In this document: positions 53,605 through 63,915 of the stretch, in pieces
Layout: the number at the start of each line of letters is the position of its first letter
How positions within the stretch are numbered: the first letter of the stretch is position 1
Assembly: GCA_004794655.1 (NCBI GenBank)
Contig: SMMW01000145.1
Span: forward strand, 2,713,749-2,777,748
Source: Marisa cornuarietis
Lineage: Eukaryota; Mollusca; Gastropoda; Architaenioglossa; Ampullariidae
Length of the DNA: 64,000 nucleotides
Direction: 5' to 3'
Notes under the pieces: model-generated
Told to the model about the DNA's origin: nothing
Databases searched by the model: none
Seen by the model: the letters and a program-made list of their open reading frames with translations, nothing else
Made by a program: the position numbers and the translations under genes

Positions 53605-55000
53605 GTGGTCCTGTGACCATATGTTGTTGTTCTGGTGACAGGAGCAGTTAGAGTACGGTTGTCAGACGAAGAGCGGAGTTGTCTGGCCGGAGAGTAAGGG
53701 ATGAGAAGTTCAGAGAAATAGTCAAGACAGGAGCCAGCAAAGAAATTAAAACACAGCACAGACAGTTTGTACTGAATGCGAGAACGGATGGGTAGCCAGT
53801 GTAGGAAACGAAGGAGAGGAGTGACATGGTCCCGTTTCCTTGCTCTAAGTACCAGACGTGCAGCGGAGTTCTGTACTCTCTGGAGTCTCTGATTGAGGGA
53901 TGAGGGGCAGCCTGCCAGCAAGGAGTTGCAGTAGTCAAGTCAAGAAAGAACAAACGCACAGACAAGAGTGTTGGTAGCGCGTGTAGAGAGAAAGTGATGG
54001 ATGGCACTGATCTTACGGAGCTCATAGTAGGCAGACTGACAGACAGCTGTAACATGTTTATCAAGGGTCATGTCTGCGGTGACAATAAATCCCAGATTCC
54101 TAACAGATGACGTGAAGGTGATGTTGCTGTCGCCCACTTTGATGTGATTGGGCAGACTGACTAGTGAAGGTTGATGTCTTCTTCTATGGCACAAGAGGGC
54201 TTCCGTTTTATCATCATTTAGTTTAAGCTTGTTTTTTACCATCCAGCCCTTGACATCACTAATACAAGCTTCTAGAGAGCTAATAGCAGAGTGAGACTCA
54301 GCCAGAGGAATAGAACAGTAAAGCTGCGTGTCATCTGCATAGGACTGATGAGACACCTGGTGAGACCGGATGCATGATGAAAGTGGTTTAGTATACAGGA
54401 TGAACAGAACTGGGCCAAGTACTGAGCCTTGGGGAACACCACAGAAAAGTGAAGCAGGGCGAGATATCTGACCATCAACTAACACAGTCTGGGTCCTATC
54501 AGTGAGATAGGAGTTGAACCAGAAATCCCGTAGAGGGTGTGGAGTCTGTGAAGAAGCAGAGAGTGGTCTATAGTGTCAAATGCAGCAGACAGGTCCAGTA
54601 GGGTTAATGGAGAGACATCACCACTGTCAAGAGCAGATAATATGTCTGTCGTTACTTTAATAAGAGTGGTCTCAGTGCTGTGGAAAGGTCTATATGCCGA
54701 CTGAGCTTGTGGGAGAAGATGGTGCTCTTGTAAGTAGGCCCAGAGCTGTATCAAAACTATTTTCTCTATGATCTTAGAGAGAAAAGACAAGTTGGAGACT
54801 GGGCAGTAGTTGTTTAGCACATTGACATCAAGAGTGGATTTCTTAAGCCGTGGCCTCATCACCGCATTTTTGAACAGAGATGGGAAAACACCTGACGACA
54901 GGCTGACATTTACAATATTTGTGATGGCAGGAAGTAGAGTATCTAGGCACTCGAGCAGAAGGCTTTTATCTCAGATACTGAAGAAAGTTGTCGTTCAATG
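53605..55000 (-). mobile_element. CR1/L2-like LINE with most of the reverse transcriptase
   Basis: Minus-strand RT in two main frames. The first (54479-54862 plus upstream) has LSSGVFPSLFKNAVMRPRL, YCPVSNLSFLSKIIEKIV and LTLLDLSAAFDTIDHSLLLH (catalytic Asp). After a small deletion and frameshift the second (53940-54485) has FCGVPQGSVLGPVLFILY, SYADDTQLYCSI (catalytic YADD) and [19 protein letters not shown] single CGA-to-TGA change (VLS*LDYCN, near 53942) interrupts it before [20 protein letters not shown] and [16 protein letters not shown]. The 3' end is cut off after TTTYGHR, so there is no tail. It lacks the endonuclease. It abuts the 3' tail of the Rex1-like element at 55005. Confidence 0.88.
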
Positions 55001-55004
55001 ACAA

Positions 55005-56250
55005 TGACCAACTTTATTAGTCCCCAGGGGGCAATTTAAATATGGGAAGATGCTCAGTTACTATATATGAATATAGTTACACAAAATAGAAGGAAAAAAC
55101 AATGAGCAAGTGGAAAAAAAGTCTGAAGAAATATGAGTAAGTGGGAACATATGAGCAAGTGACACAATCTTAAAAATAAAAACTTTACATCTAGACCATT
55201 CAAATGCACACATCACACACACACACACCACTGTCAATTCATCTGTGATTTAGCAGCTGGCCTGCAGATGGCACAAACAATTTAAGGTGCCTATTGTTTC
55301 TACATACAGGCATAGCGTTTACCTGAACTTAGTAAAACAAATTCTCCCGCTAGTATATGTTGTTATTGATAAAATGCGGGAAGCTTTCCTGACTATTTGT
55401 TGATCACAGAAAGAAGCTAAATCCCTCTGTTTGATACCAATTATCTAAGAACAGATATGGACAATAATGTTCAGACTATTCCTGTCATGGACAGACAGAC
55501 TGCAGAACCAGCATACAAATGAAAAAGATAGAAGATTCTGAATAAAGACTGGTATAGAAACGGCCCAACATTGTTTTGCTAACAGAAAAACTGTTTAGCT
55601 TTCACAGAAGGTACTTTCTCTGTTGGCCATGTTAAACAATATATTTAGTGTTTATAGTCCGTCCATTTGAGCCGGCAATCAAAAACAGGGCCTAAGTACC
55701 TGAAGGAGTCAACAGTTTCAACAGGTTTACTATGTATCACACTAGATGCAACAATATCATTTTTGATTCTCCTGAAGTTTATGTTCATTTCTTTAGTTTT
55801 ATGTACATTTAACTCCAGAAAGTTCTTGTCGCACCACAGTACAAAATTTGTTAACGCATTACCATGATGTTTCTTATGTTCCTGCAAAGAGTCAACAATG
55901 CTGTATAATCAGAGAACTCAGTGAGGTACCTATTCTCCTGATCCGTACTTCTACAGCTGTCAGTGTACATGATGAACAACAGGGGTGATAGACAACAGCC
56001 TTGTGGGGACCTGGTGCTTGTAACAACAATATCAGAATAATTACTATTAACATATACCCTCTGCTGTCTGCAAGTCAAAAAATCCACTATCCACAAAATC
56101 AGTTGGTGTGGAAGATAGAAATCAGAAATCAGTCTCAAAGCTAGAAGGTGTGGTTGCACTGTATTGAATGCAGAACTAAAATCTGCAAAAAGTAGTCTAG
56201 CATATGCATCTTTTTTTCAAATGTTTATACAGTGTGTTCAGAATGAACAA
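55005..56250 (-). mobile_element. Rex1/Babar-like LINE, decayed
   Basis: Minus-strand frames 55851-56159 and 55645-55887 give PHLLALRLISDFYLPHQLIL, CRQQRVYVNSNYSDIVVTST, SPQGCCLSPLLFIMYTDSCR and, after the broken catalytic box (FSDYTALL in place of FADD), NFVLWCDKNFLELNVHKTKE and ETVDSFRYLGPVFDCRLKW. The 3' UTR ends in the tail whose complement reads CAATGACAATGACCAACTTT and ATTAGTCCCCAGGGGGC; a truncated sister tail is at 33660-33728. The clade is from remembered similarity to fish Rex1. Confidence 0.65.
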
Positions 56251-56317
56251 CTAGGCATCGTCAACACCCCTCCCTTTCCTATAAGCAAATTGGTGGGTCC
56301 AGTCGGGGGCCGGTCAA

Positions 56318-56435
56318 TTCGTCACAACCATTTCGTCCACACCAAAAGTCAATTCGTCACACGTATGTCCATTTCGTTACAAGATAGAAAAGTCAAATCG
56401 TCACAAGCCCAAAAGGCAAATCGATTACCAATGTA
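56318..56435 (+). repeat. Alternating GTCAATTCGTCACAA / CCATTTCGTCCAC subterminal-type repeat
   Basis: Six short units in a row: GTCAATTCGTCACAAC, CATTTCGTCCACAC, GTCAATTCGTCACACG, CATTTCGTTACAAG, GTCAAATCGTCACAAG and GCAAATCGATTACC. They follow GTCGGGGGCCG. Such clustered direct units are typical near the ends of some DNA transposons, but no partner end was found in the window. Confidence 0.55.
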
Positions 56436-56807
56436 ACAAGTAGCTATTAACGTCAAATATTATTAAAAGAGTCATACGTTGTTCGAACAATATAGATACG
56501 CAAGTTCAACTGCTTATTGCGAATAAATGAAACCACCATGTCACTAAACAAAATGGTCGCTTGGCAATACGCACGCCGAGAACGATCGATCTTACAATGG
56601 CAAATACGCGTGATTTTTCTCTTTTAAACAATCTTTTAGGCCTACATGAAAGATTTTGTCAATATTGGACTGGGGCCGAGGTCTTATCTCGTCTCTAAGT
56701 TATGCATCGCTAACCCTCTGACCTCCCGTGAGCTGTCCGGCCGCCAGGGGAGTGGCTTGCATGAGGGTCATGTCGCGTCTTTAAGCGCTGTTGTTGTTGT
56801 TGTTGTC

Positions 56808-56910
56808 TTTGAAAGGGAAAGTGCTTCCACCGAAAGGCGATTTCGCACTGTGGAGGGGGGGGCAAGGGGGGAGCAGAGGGGGAAGCTGGAGGTGGTGGTG
56901 GTAAGGAAGG
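56808..56910 (+). repeat. Short interspersed motif with G-rich tract (shared with 38650-38720)
   Basis: GGGAAAGTGCTTCCACCGAA..GCGATTTCGCACTGTGGAGGGGGG followed by purine-rich sequence. The long frames here on both strands (56646-57098 +, 56710-57021 -) are products of this biased composition. Confidence 0.5.
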
Positions 56911-57251
56911 GAAGGGACCGGGAGAAGGGTTGTCGTTCTCTTTCGCGCAGGTGTTGTTTACTGGTGTTGGTGCCCTCTGCCATCTGTAGTGCCGTGCTCT
57001 TATGTCCTGTATGCCTGCCAAGCCCGCAGAGGTGGCGTACTCTCCAGGTTGCCGGATCTCTGAGGTTGCCCTATTTCTATATCCTAGACTTAGTTTAAGG
57101 ACTTATTCAAGTTGGTTTTATACTGATTTGAAGAATAATGTTATGCTAGCAAGCTCATTTGTTCAGATATACCCTAATCTATGGGTTATTGTTTCAGTTA
57201 TCAGAGTTTCCCAGGGGGGGGGGAGCTATTTAGTCATACCCTTTTATCTGT

Positions 57252-57512
57252 TTATATGAGCTTAGCATGAGGGTGGCTTGTCACCATTGTTACTACTAAT
57301 GACAGTATAGTATGCCACTGCTCTTTTGGTGGGTTAAGACAGTTGTTAATGTTCAGTGCCAGCCTATGTTTATTTAAGACCTGTCTTAATTCTTCTCTTT
57401 CCTCTTTGTTTTCATGACACTCCAAAAGCACATGTGGGGTGCTAAGCCTATCCCCACATATGCATGTTATAGGGTCTTTGTATTTAATTAAATATTCTCC
57501 ACTTAGCCTCAT
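57252..57512 (-). CDS. I-like LINE ORF2: C-terminal Cys/His segment
   Basis: Reads MRLSGEYLIKYKDPITCICG then DRLSTPHVLLECHENKEERE; the CxCxxxxSTPHVLLEC spacing is the CCHC-like tail found at the end of many RNase H-bearing LINE proteins. The initiating Met is internal; this is the continuation of the RNase H frame after a frameshift. Confidence 0.8.
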   Translation of the reverse strand: MRLSGEYLIKYKDPITCICGDRLSTPHVLLECHENKEEREELRQVLNKHRLALNINNCLNPPKEQWHTILSLVVTMVTSHPHAKLI

Positions 57513-57517
57513 TCTAG

Positions 57518-58246
57518 TTATCTTAGACTGGCGGGGCCTACTTGAATTAAAAAAAGTAGCGTATTACTGGGTTGGTCATCTACCAGTCTCCTAGTTCCTT
57601 TACCTTCAGTTTTATATTTCTCCTGCCATCTTGTTTGTATTGCTGGTTTTATGGCTATTCTTCTCTCAGTTGGTGAAATAGAGATGTTTAGGGTGGTGAC
57701 TTTAGGACTGCTACTCTGCTTTACAGCCAGTTTCGCTAGTTTATCAGCTTTCTCGTTTCCTTTAATCCCAATATGGGAGGGGACCCAAAGGAACCTGACG
57801 TCTCCGTTTTCCTTGTTAATTTTATTTATGAGGGACAGTATCTCATATACAATGTCTATTCTGTTGGATGATTGGGTTTTAAGTGCCTGGAGTGCTGACA
57901 GGGAGTCCGATAGTATAAGGAATTGTCGTTGTTCAGTGTCTCTCAGCTTGAGTTGTGTCGTCTCAAGAGCTGTCTGTATAGCAGTCATCTCGGCTGTGAA
58001 GATTGACGTGTGGGTTGGGAGTTTGATTGAAAGGGTCATGTTGTCAGGAGAATAGATTCCCAGCCCGGTTACTTGCGCTTCAGGGTCGTGGGAGCCATCC
58101 GTATATATTTGTGTATAGTCCTTGTAGGTGGTGCTCAGTTTGAGTTTGATCTCTGAGGTGATTTGGTAATGGTGGCTTTCTTTGTTGTATTTGGTGAGGT
58201 CAGTGTCTATTTGTGGTCGCGGAAGTGTCCAAGGTGGAGTTTGCAT
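57518..58246 (-). CDS. I-like LINE ORF2: RNase H domain (frameshifted continuation)
   Basis: Overlaps the end of the RT frame by 47 nt. RNase H acidic residues are present in order: QIYTDGSHDPE (Asp), IFTAEMTAI (Glu), ILSDSLSALQAL (Asp) and HIGIKGNEKADKLAKLA (Asp). A second frameshift near an A/T run at 57545-57555 ends this frame (LLFLIQVGPASLR) and shifts the C-terminal segment to the next frame. Confidence 0.9.
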   Translation of the reverse strand: MQTPPWTLPRPQIDTDLTKYNKESHHYQITSEIKLKLSTTYKDYTQIYTDGSHDPEAQVTGLGIYSPDNMTLSIKLPTHTSIFTAEMTAIQTALETTQLKLRDTEQRQFLILSDSLSALQALKTQSSNRIDIVYEILSLINKINKENGDVRFLWVPSHIGIKGNEKADKLAKLAVKQSSSPKVTTLNISISPTERRIAIKPAIQTRWQEKYKTEGKGTRRLVDDQPSNTLLFLIQVGPASLR

Positions 58247-60233
58247 GTTGGTGTGTGGGTAGGGTAATTGCCGTTTCTGCTCCTTTTGTGTTTTCTATAT
58301 GTTGGGTGTGTTGTTGAATAGTGGGTTGTGGGGTGGGGCGGCCCGTTCTGTGTCTGTGGGGTTGTATGTGGATCTGTCGGACTGGGTGGTCGGTAGGGAG
58401 ACACTGCGTCTTATAGTAGTAGTTGGCTGTCCTCTCCTTGATAATCAGGTCTATTGGTTTTTGTCCCGTCTCTGCCAATACCGACAGGTTTGGAGTGTGC
58501 GAAGGTACACCCAACACTACTTTTAATGCTCCGGCCTGGACTGACTGGAGTTTAGCTATGTGGTTTGACCTCAGGTGAACTAGGAGTGGGGCTGCATAAA
58601 GCAGCTTTGACATTACATGGGCTTGGTATAGGTTAAGAAGGGATTTTGGGTGGGTGCCCCAGTTGTTACCACTTACTACTCTCATTAGGTTAATTCCCTT
58701 TTTGGCAGCTTTCGTTATTTTATCTACATAGGGGGACCAGTTTGTTTTATCCGAGAAAATTACTCCTAAGAATTGTACCTGGGAGCTATAGTTAATGGTT
58801 GTTTGGTTTAGTTTTAGTTTGGGATATTCCATCTTCTGGTTTGGTTTTTTAAATATTATCGCCTGAGTTTTGGGGGCTGATAATTTAAAGCCATTATATT
58901 TTAACCAGTTTGCTACTTCATGGAGGTCCTCTTGGATCTTGTCAATTCCTATGATTTTAGGTATCTCGGGGTTGTTTGTTTTACGTATTTCTACTTTTCC
59001 TAGGAGGGAGGTGTCGTCTGCAAACTGTTTGACTTTTACGTGCTTTACACATTTGGGGAGGTCAGCGATCATTATGTTAAACAATAATGGACTGAGGACG
59101 CTCCCCTGGGGCACTCCATTATCAAGCAGCACCTCTTTAGACGTCTGGTTTTCCACTCGTATTGCTATTTTCCTGTTTGACAGGAAGGATCGAACTAATT
59201 GGACGATTTTGTTTGGAGTGCCTATGCGGTAGAGTTTCTGGAGCAGACCTTCATGCCAGAGCATGTCGTAGGCTTTCTCAATGTCCAAGAACACTCCACA
59301 CAGGTTCACTCTTTTTTCGGTATGAGCGTTAATTATTTCCTGCTGTAAGGCTGTTATATGATCCATCGTACTACGTTTTTCCCTAAACCCACTCTGTTCT
59401 GGGGGTAGAATGTTGTTTACTTTGCAGTAGTAGTTTAATCTGCATTTGATTATTGTTTCAAACGTCTTGCCTAACTGCGAGGTGAGCGCTATTGGTCTGT
59501 AGCTAGCAGGGGATGTCTTTTCCTTACCTGGTTTGGGGATTGGGACCACTGTAGCCATTTTCCACATGCTGGGGAGTGAGCTTTGATCGAGAATTTCATT
59601 AAAAAGCTCTAAAATATGAAGTTTAGTTTTATGATGACATTTTTGCAGCATTTCGTAGGTGATGAGGTCTGGGCCTGGAGCTGATCCCGGCCTTTTAGTT
59701 GTTAGGGCCTGCTGAAGCTCTTCCTGAGTTATTTTTTCTGTTAATTTAAAAGGGTCCTGTTGGTTTAAAGGGGGTAGAAAGTCTCGTTCGGCCTGTTCCC
59801 TATGTAATTTGAAGTCCGGGTCTAGATTATAGTCTGCGCTAGCATCTTGGAATTGTTGCGCTAAGAGGTTAGCTTTTTCTTGGTTTGTTTCATACTTTAA
59901 ACCATCTTTCAACAAGGTTGGCATTGTGGACCTGGGCCCCTGATTAAGATATTTTACCTTTTTCCAGCTGTCATTTAGGTTTGAATTTAAATCTAGAGAT
60001 TCTGTAAACCTATGCCAGTCATCTTTTTTAGCTTGTAGGATAGTGTTTTTTGCTAAGGACCGTGACTTTTTGTATTCTAGTCTGTTTTCGATAGTTTTAT
60101 TTTTCTTCCATATCTTTAGTTTATATTTTCTATTTCTAATTACCTTTTCCCAGTCTTTATTCCACCATGCTTGGCCAGCATATTTATACTTGCTACCGTT
60201 GCCGTTTGGTGTTGCCGATTGGATAGCTTTCAT
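58200..60233 (-). CDS. I-like LINE ORF2: reverse transcriptase part
   Basis: 677 codons from the first ATG; the true frame extends upstream (WLPDDDIDTKTAKLTNSI) into the endonuclease, so this is not the natural start. Features: linker with WWNKDWEKVIRNRKYKLKIW (about residues 23-42), LTTKRPGSAPGPDLITYEML, VVPIPKPGKEKTSPASYRPI, catalytic VFLDIEKAYD near 315, NGVPQGSVLSPLLFN near 375 and catalytic QFADDTSLL near 403, then thumb motifs (KLSAPKTQAIIF, VQFLGVIFSDKTNW). All catalytic residues are intact. It ends after TTNRH where a frameshift moves translation to the RNase H frame. Confidence 0.9.
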   Translation of the reverse strand: MKAIQSATPNGNGSKYKYAGQAWWNKDWEKVIRNRKYKLKIWKKNKTIENRLEYKKSRSLAKNTILQAKKDDWHRFTESLDLNSNLNDSWKKVKYLNQGPRSTMPTLLKDGLKYETNQEKANLLAQQFQDASADYNLDPDFKLHREQAERDFLPPLNQQDPFKLTEKITQEELQQALTTKRPGSAPGPDLITYEMLQKCHHKTKLHILELFNEILDQSSLPSMWKMATVVPIPKPGKEKTSPASYRPIALTSQLGKTFETIIKCRLNYYCKVNNILPPEQSGFREKRSTMDHITALQQEIINAHTEKRVNLCGVFLDIEKAYDMLWHEGLLQKLYRIGTPNKIVQLVRSFLSNRKIAIRVENQTSKEVLLDNGVPQGSVLSPLLFNIMIADLPKCVKHVKVKQFADDTSLLGKVEIRKTNNPEIPKIIGIDKIQEDLHEVANWLKYNGFKLSAPKTQAIIFKKPNQKMEYPKLKLNQTTINYSSQVQFLGVIFSDKTNWSPYVDKITKAAKKGINLMRVVSGNNWGTHPKSLLNLYQAHVMSKLLYAAPLLVHLRSNHIAKLQSVQAGALKVVLGVPSHTPNLSVLAETGQKPIDLIIKERTANYYYKTQCLPTDHPVRQIHIQPHRHRTGRPTPQPTIQQHTQHIENTKGAETAITLPTHQHANSTLDTSATTNRH

Positions 60234-60428
60234 GATACTGTTTGTCAGTTTGGCTGTCTTCGTATCTATGTCATCATCAGGGAGCCATACCTCACTCAGT
60301 AATGTTAGTGACTGGTATAGGTTCCAGTTAGTTTTTTTTAGTATTAAATCTGAAGGTTTGGGGGTTTGGGTGATTTAGTTTGGTTTCTGGCATGGCAATC
60401 ATGATTGGGAAGTGGTCACTCCCTAGGG

Positions 60429-60609
60429 CAGCGTTTCTCAACCTTTTACTTGTGACGCCCCCCCAGACGAATAAAGGTACGTCCGCGCGCCCCCCTTAGC
60501 CACTAATACCTATATGAGATATGAGAAAATGACCGACTTTGCGGCCCCCTTTTCAGCAGCTTGCGCCCCCCCCCCTTGGGGGGCGCGCCCCCCAGGTTGA
60601 GAACCGCGG
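60429..60609. mobile_element. 181-bp hAT-type MITE with 8-bp target duplication
   Basis: Starts CAGCGTTTCTCAACCTTTTA and ends, inverted, CCGCGGTTCTCAACCTGGGG: the CAGNGNTTCTCAACC inverted-repeat form of hAT (Charlie/Buster-type) elements. It is flanked by the direct repeat CCCTAGGG at 60421-60428 and 60610-60617, eight bases with a central TA, as these transposases prefer. The interior is rich in C runs and has no coding capacity. It split the endonuclease frame of the I-like LINE exactly at the codons before SDHFPI. Confidence 0.9.
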
Positions 60610-61259
60610 CCCTAGGGTGTCTTCTTCATAAACTTCCCATTTCAAGATATTTGCTAGTTCTGGGGTACATATTTAGTTCTGGGCAACTAGCGCGCTTTTT
60701 ATATTTAGATACTCGACCTACATAGTCGTAGCCAGGGGAAACCCCATCTCTGCGCATGCCCACCTGACCGGAACAGCCCGGTCGTCTGCTATTTCCTGTA
60801 TACATACCTTGGAAAAACATACAAAAGAAAATTTAACATCAGCCTGTCGCCTAGGAAAGTCTATTTAACCAATAAAGAGGCATGGATGGTTTTAGAAGAG
60901 ATTTGTGACGATTGATAACGATAGGTTAAGTTGTTATCTGTAAAAACACCAGGTGCCGAACACGCGTTTTATTTTTAATTCCAATTTTCCAGTTTGTTCT
61001 TACAACTTTTTCGTCTTTCTCGTTATTCTGTCTGTTGTCATTTCAATGTCTTCAGCTTTTCAAAATTTTACTATATGTTGTTTTTAGGTCCCTGTGGGAG
61101 AAGTTTTTTGCATTTCTGACGAACTATGTAAACGACAATAAAAACAAAACTTGTTTGTAGCAAAGAATGGTAGATAGACTTTCATCATTTTTGATCTGCG
61201 TAGAGAGTGTGATCAAGTCCGTGGATCTATCTTGATTGTGATGCCGCGCGTTATAAGTT

Positions 61260-61290
61260 CACATTATTATTATTATTATTATTATTAAAG
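61260..61290 (+). repeat. (ATT)n microsatellite
   Basis: About eight ATT units following GTTCACATTATT; possibly the tail of an otherwise unrecognised LINE in 60.9-61.25 kb. Confidence 0.8.
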
Positions 61291-61557
61291 ATTGTAAAAT
61301 TAATTTGAGTATTATTTTTATATATTGAGGAATTATTCAGTCCTCACCGATGCCATCAATATAAACACAGAGACACATCTTCTAGAAACTCATAAAACAT
61401 TCTTAAAATTTATTTAGATCAAATGAAAAGTCATAAAACAAGAAAGTCTTCAATTCATGCTAGTAATGAAAAAAATCAATAAGGAAAATAACATTTTCTG
61501 GTGCTACTTTCTGCATTTTTGTAAATTTTTTAATTAAATTGATTTAAGTAACTCTCT

Positions 61558-61582
61558 CTCTCTCTCTCTCTCACACACACAG
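61558..61582 (+). repeat. (CT)n(CA)n microsatellite
   Basis: A CT run followed by CACACACACA just before the LINE fragment at 61620. Confidence 0.85.
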
Positions 61583-61619
61583 TGATAAACAGAAATAAAT
61601 CAGTAAGGATCTTCCATTT

Positions 61620-62475
61620 CCCTTACTCTGTCCAATTCAAGCACCAAAATTCTCATCTGCTCATGTGCTGTATCTAAACTAGACTGTTCAACTCTCTTCT
61701 TGCTGGTTGTTCACAATATTTCATTCACAAGCTTCACAAAGTTGAGAACTCAGCTGCTTGTCTTGTTTTCCGGACTTGCAAATCTGAACATGTCACACCA
61801 CTTTTTCACTCTCTTCATTGACTAACAATAAAAACTATAATAGACTAGAAGCTCTCAACTCTATGCTACGGATACTTTTATAGCTCCTCCCCTAACTACT
61901 TTACTGAAAATCTTGTCTGTCCACACTCCTGCTCGAAACCTTTGCTCCTCATCAAACTTCCACATTCTATCCTACCCTCCCACCAAGTCAGTCATATCTC
62001 TCTCTGTGCTGCTAAGCAGTGGAACTCTCTTCTAAATCACATTCACCACTCTTACTATAAGGCTACATTCAAAAGTTCTCTGAAAACATATCTGTTCACT
62101 AAGTACTATCCCCGAATCGCTATTCTTAACTCTTTTTTGCAGTATTGTCTGGCATGTTAACCATCATGCAATGACTCCATCTCACACTGTTTACAGTACC
62201 TATATCCCTTCATACCTTCATCCATTGCTTTATGTTCTATTCTTGTACTTCATCTTTATGTTGTTCAGTGTGCCTATACCTCATTGTCCACTTTCTGTGA
62301 ATTAATGTTCAGCTAGCACCACTTCTGTCTTTATTATTTTTTACTTTCCTGTTGTTTTATTTTTTCTTCTCTTTGTTTTTGCTGCGCAATGAGCATTCTT
62401 TTGAATGGATACCTGCGCATTATAAATCATCATCATCATCATCATCATCATTGTCATCATCATCATCATCATCAT
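61620..62475 (+). mobile_element. CR1/L2-like LINE 3' fragment with (CAT)n tail
   Basis: Broken frames give FNSLLAGC, a FIHKLHKVENSAACLVFRTC block, KSEHVTPLFHSLHWL, then (61942-62160) [19 protein letters not shown] and KATFKSSLKTYLFTKYY. The 3' UTR ends TGCGCAATGAGCATTCTTTT, GGATACCTGCGCATTATAAA and (CAT)n. The tail matches 43818-43940. It belongs to a different subfamily from the 9980-11853 element (different tail). Confidence 0.8.
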
Positions 62476-62519
62476 CCTTCTTTTACTGGTCTGCGCAGAG
62501 AGTGCAATCTATTTTAGTC

Positions 62520-63840
62520 ATGATGCTGCTCACTATGAGTATACATTATTATTATTATTATTATCATCATCTAATGGCTGCTACTACAACACACACACAT
62601 ACACAAAGATGGCCAGTTTGTCAGTTGATACACTACTGTTGTGTACCATGATTTTGGCTATTTAGGTGTCATGTTGCACTTTCTTTTGCATGATTTGCCC
62701 TTATTTGTTAACTGGCCAAAATAAAACAAAAACAAAAGCACCCAATATTCTAAAGCAGAGACACAGAGAAAACTAGAATGTACCAAAAACATAAAGCATG
62801 TAGCATAACTTTTGTTGTGGTCTTCATCATCAGGATCTTCTAAGTTCATAACACATGCTCAGCTGACAAGTAACATGCTCTTTCTTTTATAAATTGCTCA
62901 ATGAGGATTCTCTTGCATATTGCCAGCTTATAACTACTGTAGTGTACCACAATGTAGTCTATTTAGGGAAGCCATATTACTTTTACATATTATCTTAAAT
63001 CTAGACATTTGACACAAAACAAACACACTGTTCTAAAGCAAAGAGTTGGTGCATTCATAACAGACCTAAAAACACAATTATGACACTGTTACAAAATATG
63101 CTAGCTCACAGCAAGCGCCTTGTCATTAAGAACATTGTATCTTTGGTTATCAATATTTTCATTATGGTGTTTATTATCCAAGCTCTTTTAATTATGAGAA
63201 GAATGTAGAACTGTGTGCTCCTTTGTACACTGTCTCTCTGGTTTAGTGGTTGGATTTAGAAAGGATATCATCAGCCACTCTCTTAATTCTTATCATATAT
63301 TCTATGTGTCCAAGCTTTACTCCTTTCAGAAGGTTAGTTTTAAAGCAGAAAAGTCACTAAGTTCAGCAAAATCTGAACATTATGCGCACTTCCAGGCTAT
63401 CATGCAGCTACCTCAGTGAATAGTAAGTCTCCACTGCAGACAGCTTGTTGAAATAAATGGAAATGAATAACTTTGTTTTCTCTTATTAGGTTTTGAGTTT
63501 TAAGTGCATATCAACTTATGTTTTGCTCAACTGATAAAATTAAACTACTAGAGAAAAATAAGGCTGTAGTAAAAGGTTATAGTAACTGTGCAAAACTTTT
63601 CTTTTCATCTGCATAAAACAAATTACTGCAGAGTGATGCTCGGCAGTATAAAGTTTAGTTTTGACTATTTGAGAACAGCCTAAAATGCAAGTAGGGTAAT
63701 ATGTGCTCTGAGAACCATTATGATACAGCTTTTGACAAGAGAATAGCAATTTAATACTATCTACAGCACTGCTGTTATATATCATTCTCCTTCAATCAAG
63801 ACTATACACATGTAAATAATATATTGATGTCAGTGTTACA
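62520..63840. other. A/T-rich intergenic DNA
   Basis: (ATT)n near 62545-62570 and no recognisable gene. The pair of segments near 62640-62830 and 62930-63090 share GTGTACCA..TGTAGTYTATTTAGG-like sequence and an ACACAAARC..TTCTAAAGCA block, suggesting an old duplication. Confidence 0.45.
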
Positions 63841-63845
63841 TGCTT

Positions 63846-63846
<1 letters not shown>

Positions 63847-63878
<32 letters not shown>

Positions 63879-63915
63879 AAGTGAGAGAGAGAGAAAGTGA
63901 GAGAGAGAGAGAGTA
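63847..63915 (+). repeat. (GT)n(GA)n microsatellite
   Basis: GT run followed by GAGAGA with AAAGT interruptions. The last 85 bp of the window show nothing recognisable. Confidence 0.9.

Larger units (their letters stand above)
57000..60690 (-). mobile_element. I-like LINE (endonuclease remnant, RT, RNase H), nearly complete ORF2
   Basis: Reading on the minus strand from 60690 to about 57000: the end of an apurinic-type endonuclease (ILKWEVYEEDTLGSDHFPI, interrupted by a hAT MITE), the reverse transcriptase (58200-60233), an RNase H domain (57518-58246), a C-terminal Cys/His segment (57252-57512) and a 3' UTR. RNase H after RT is the hallmark of the I superfamily. The 5' part (ORF1 and most of the endonuclease) is missing. 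It is broken by two frameshifts in ORF2 plus the MITE, but otherwise remarkably well preserved, so it is a young insertion compared with its neighbours. Confidence 0.88.

Noticed and set aside
56646..57098. 150-codon plus frame and 103-codon minus frame
   Set aside because: Both arise from purine-rich, G-rich sequence with a known repeated motif; Pro/Ser or Gly/Val runs only.
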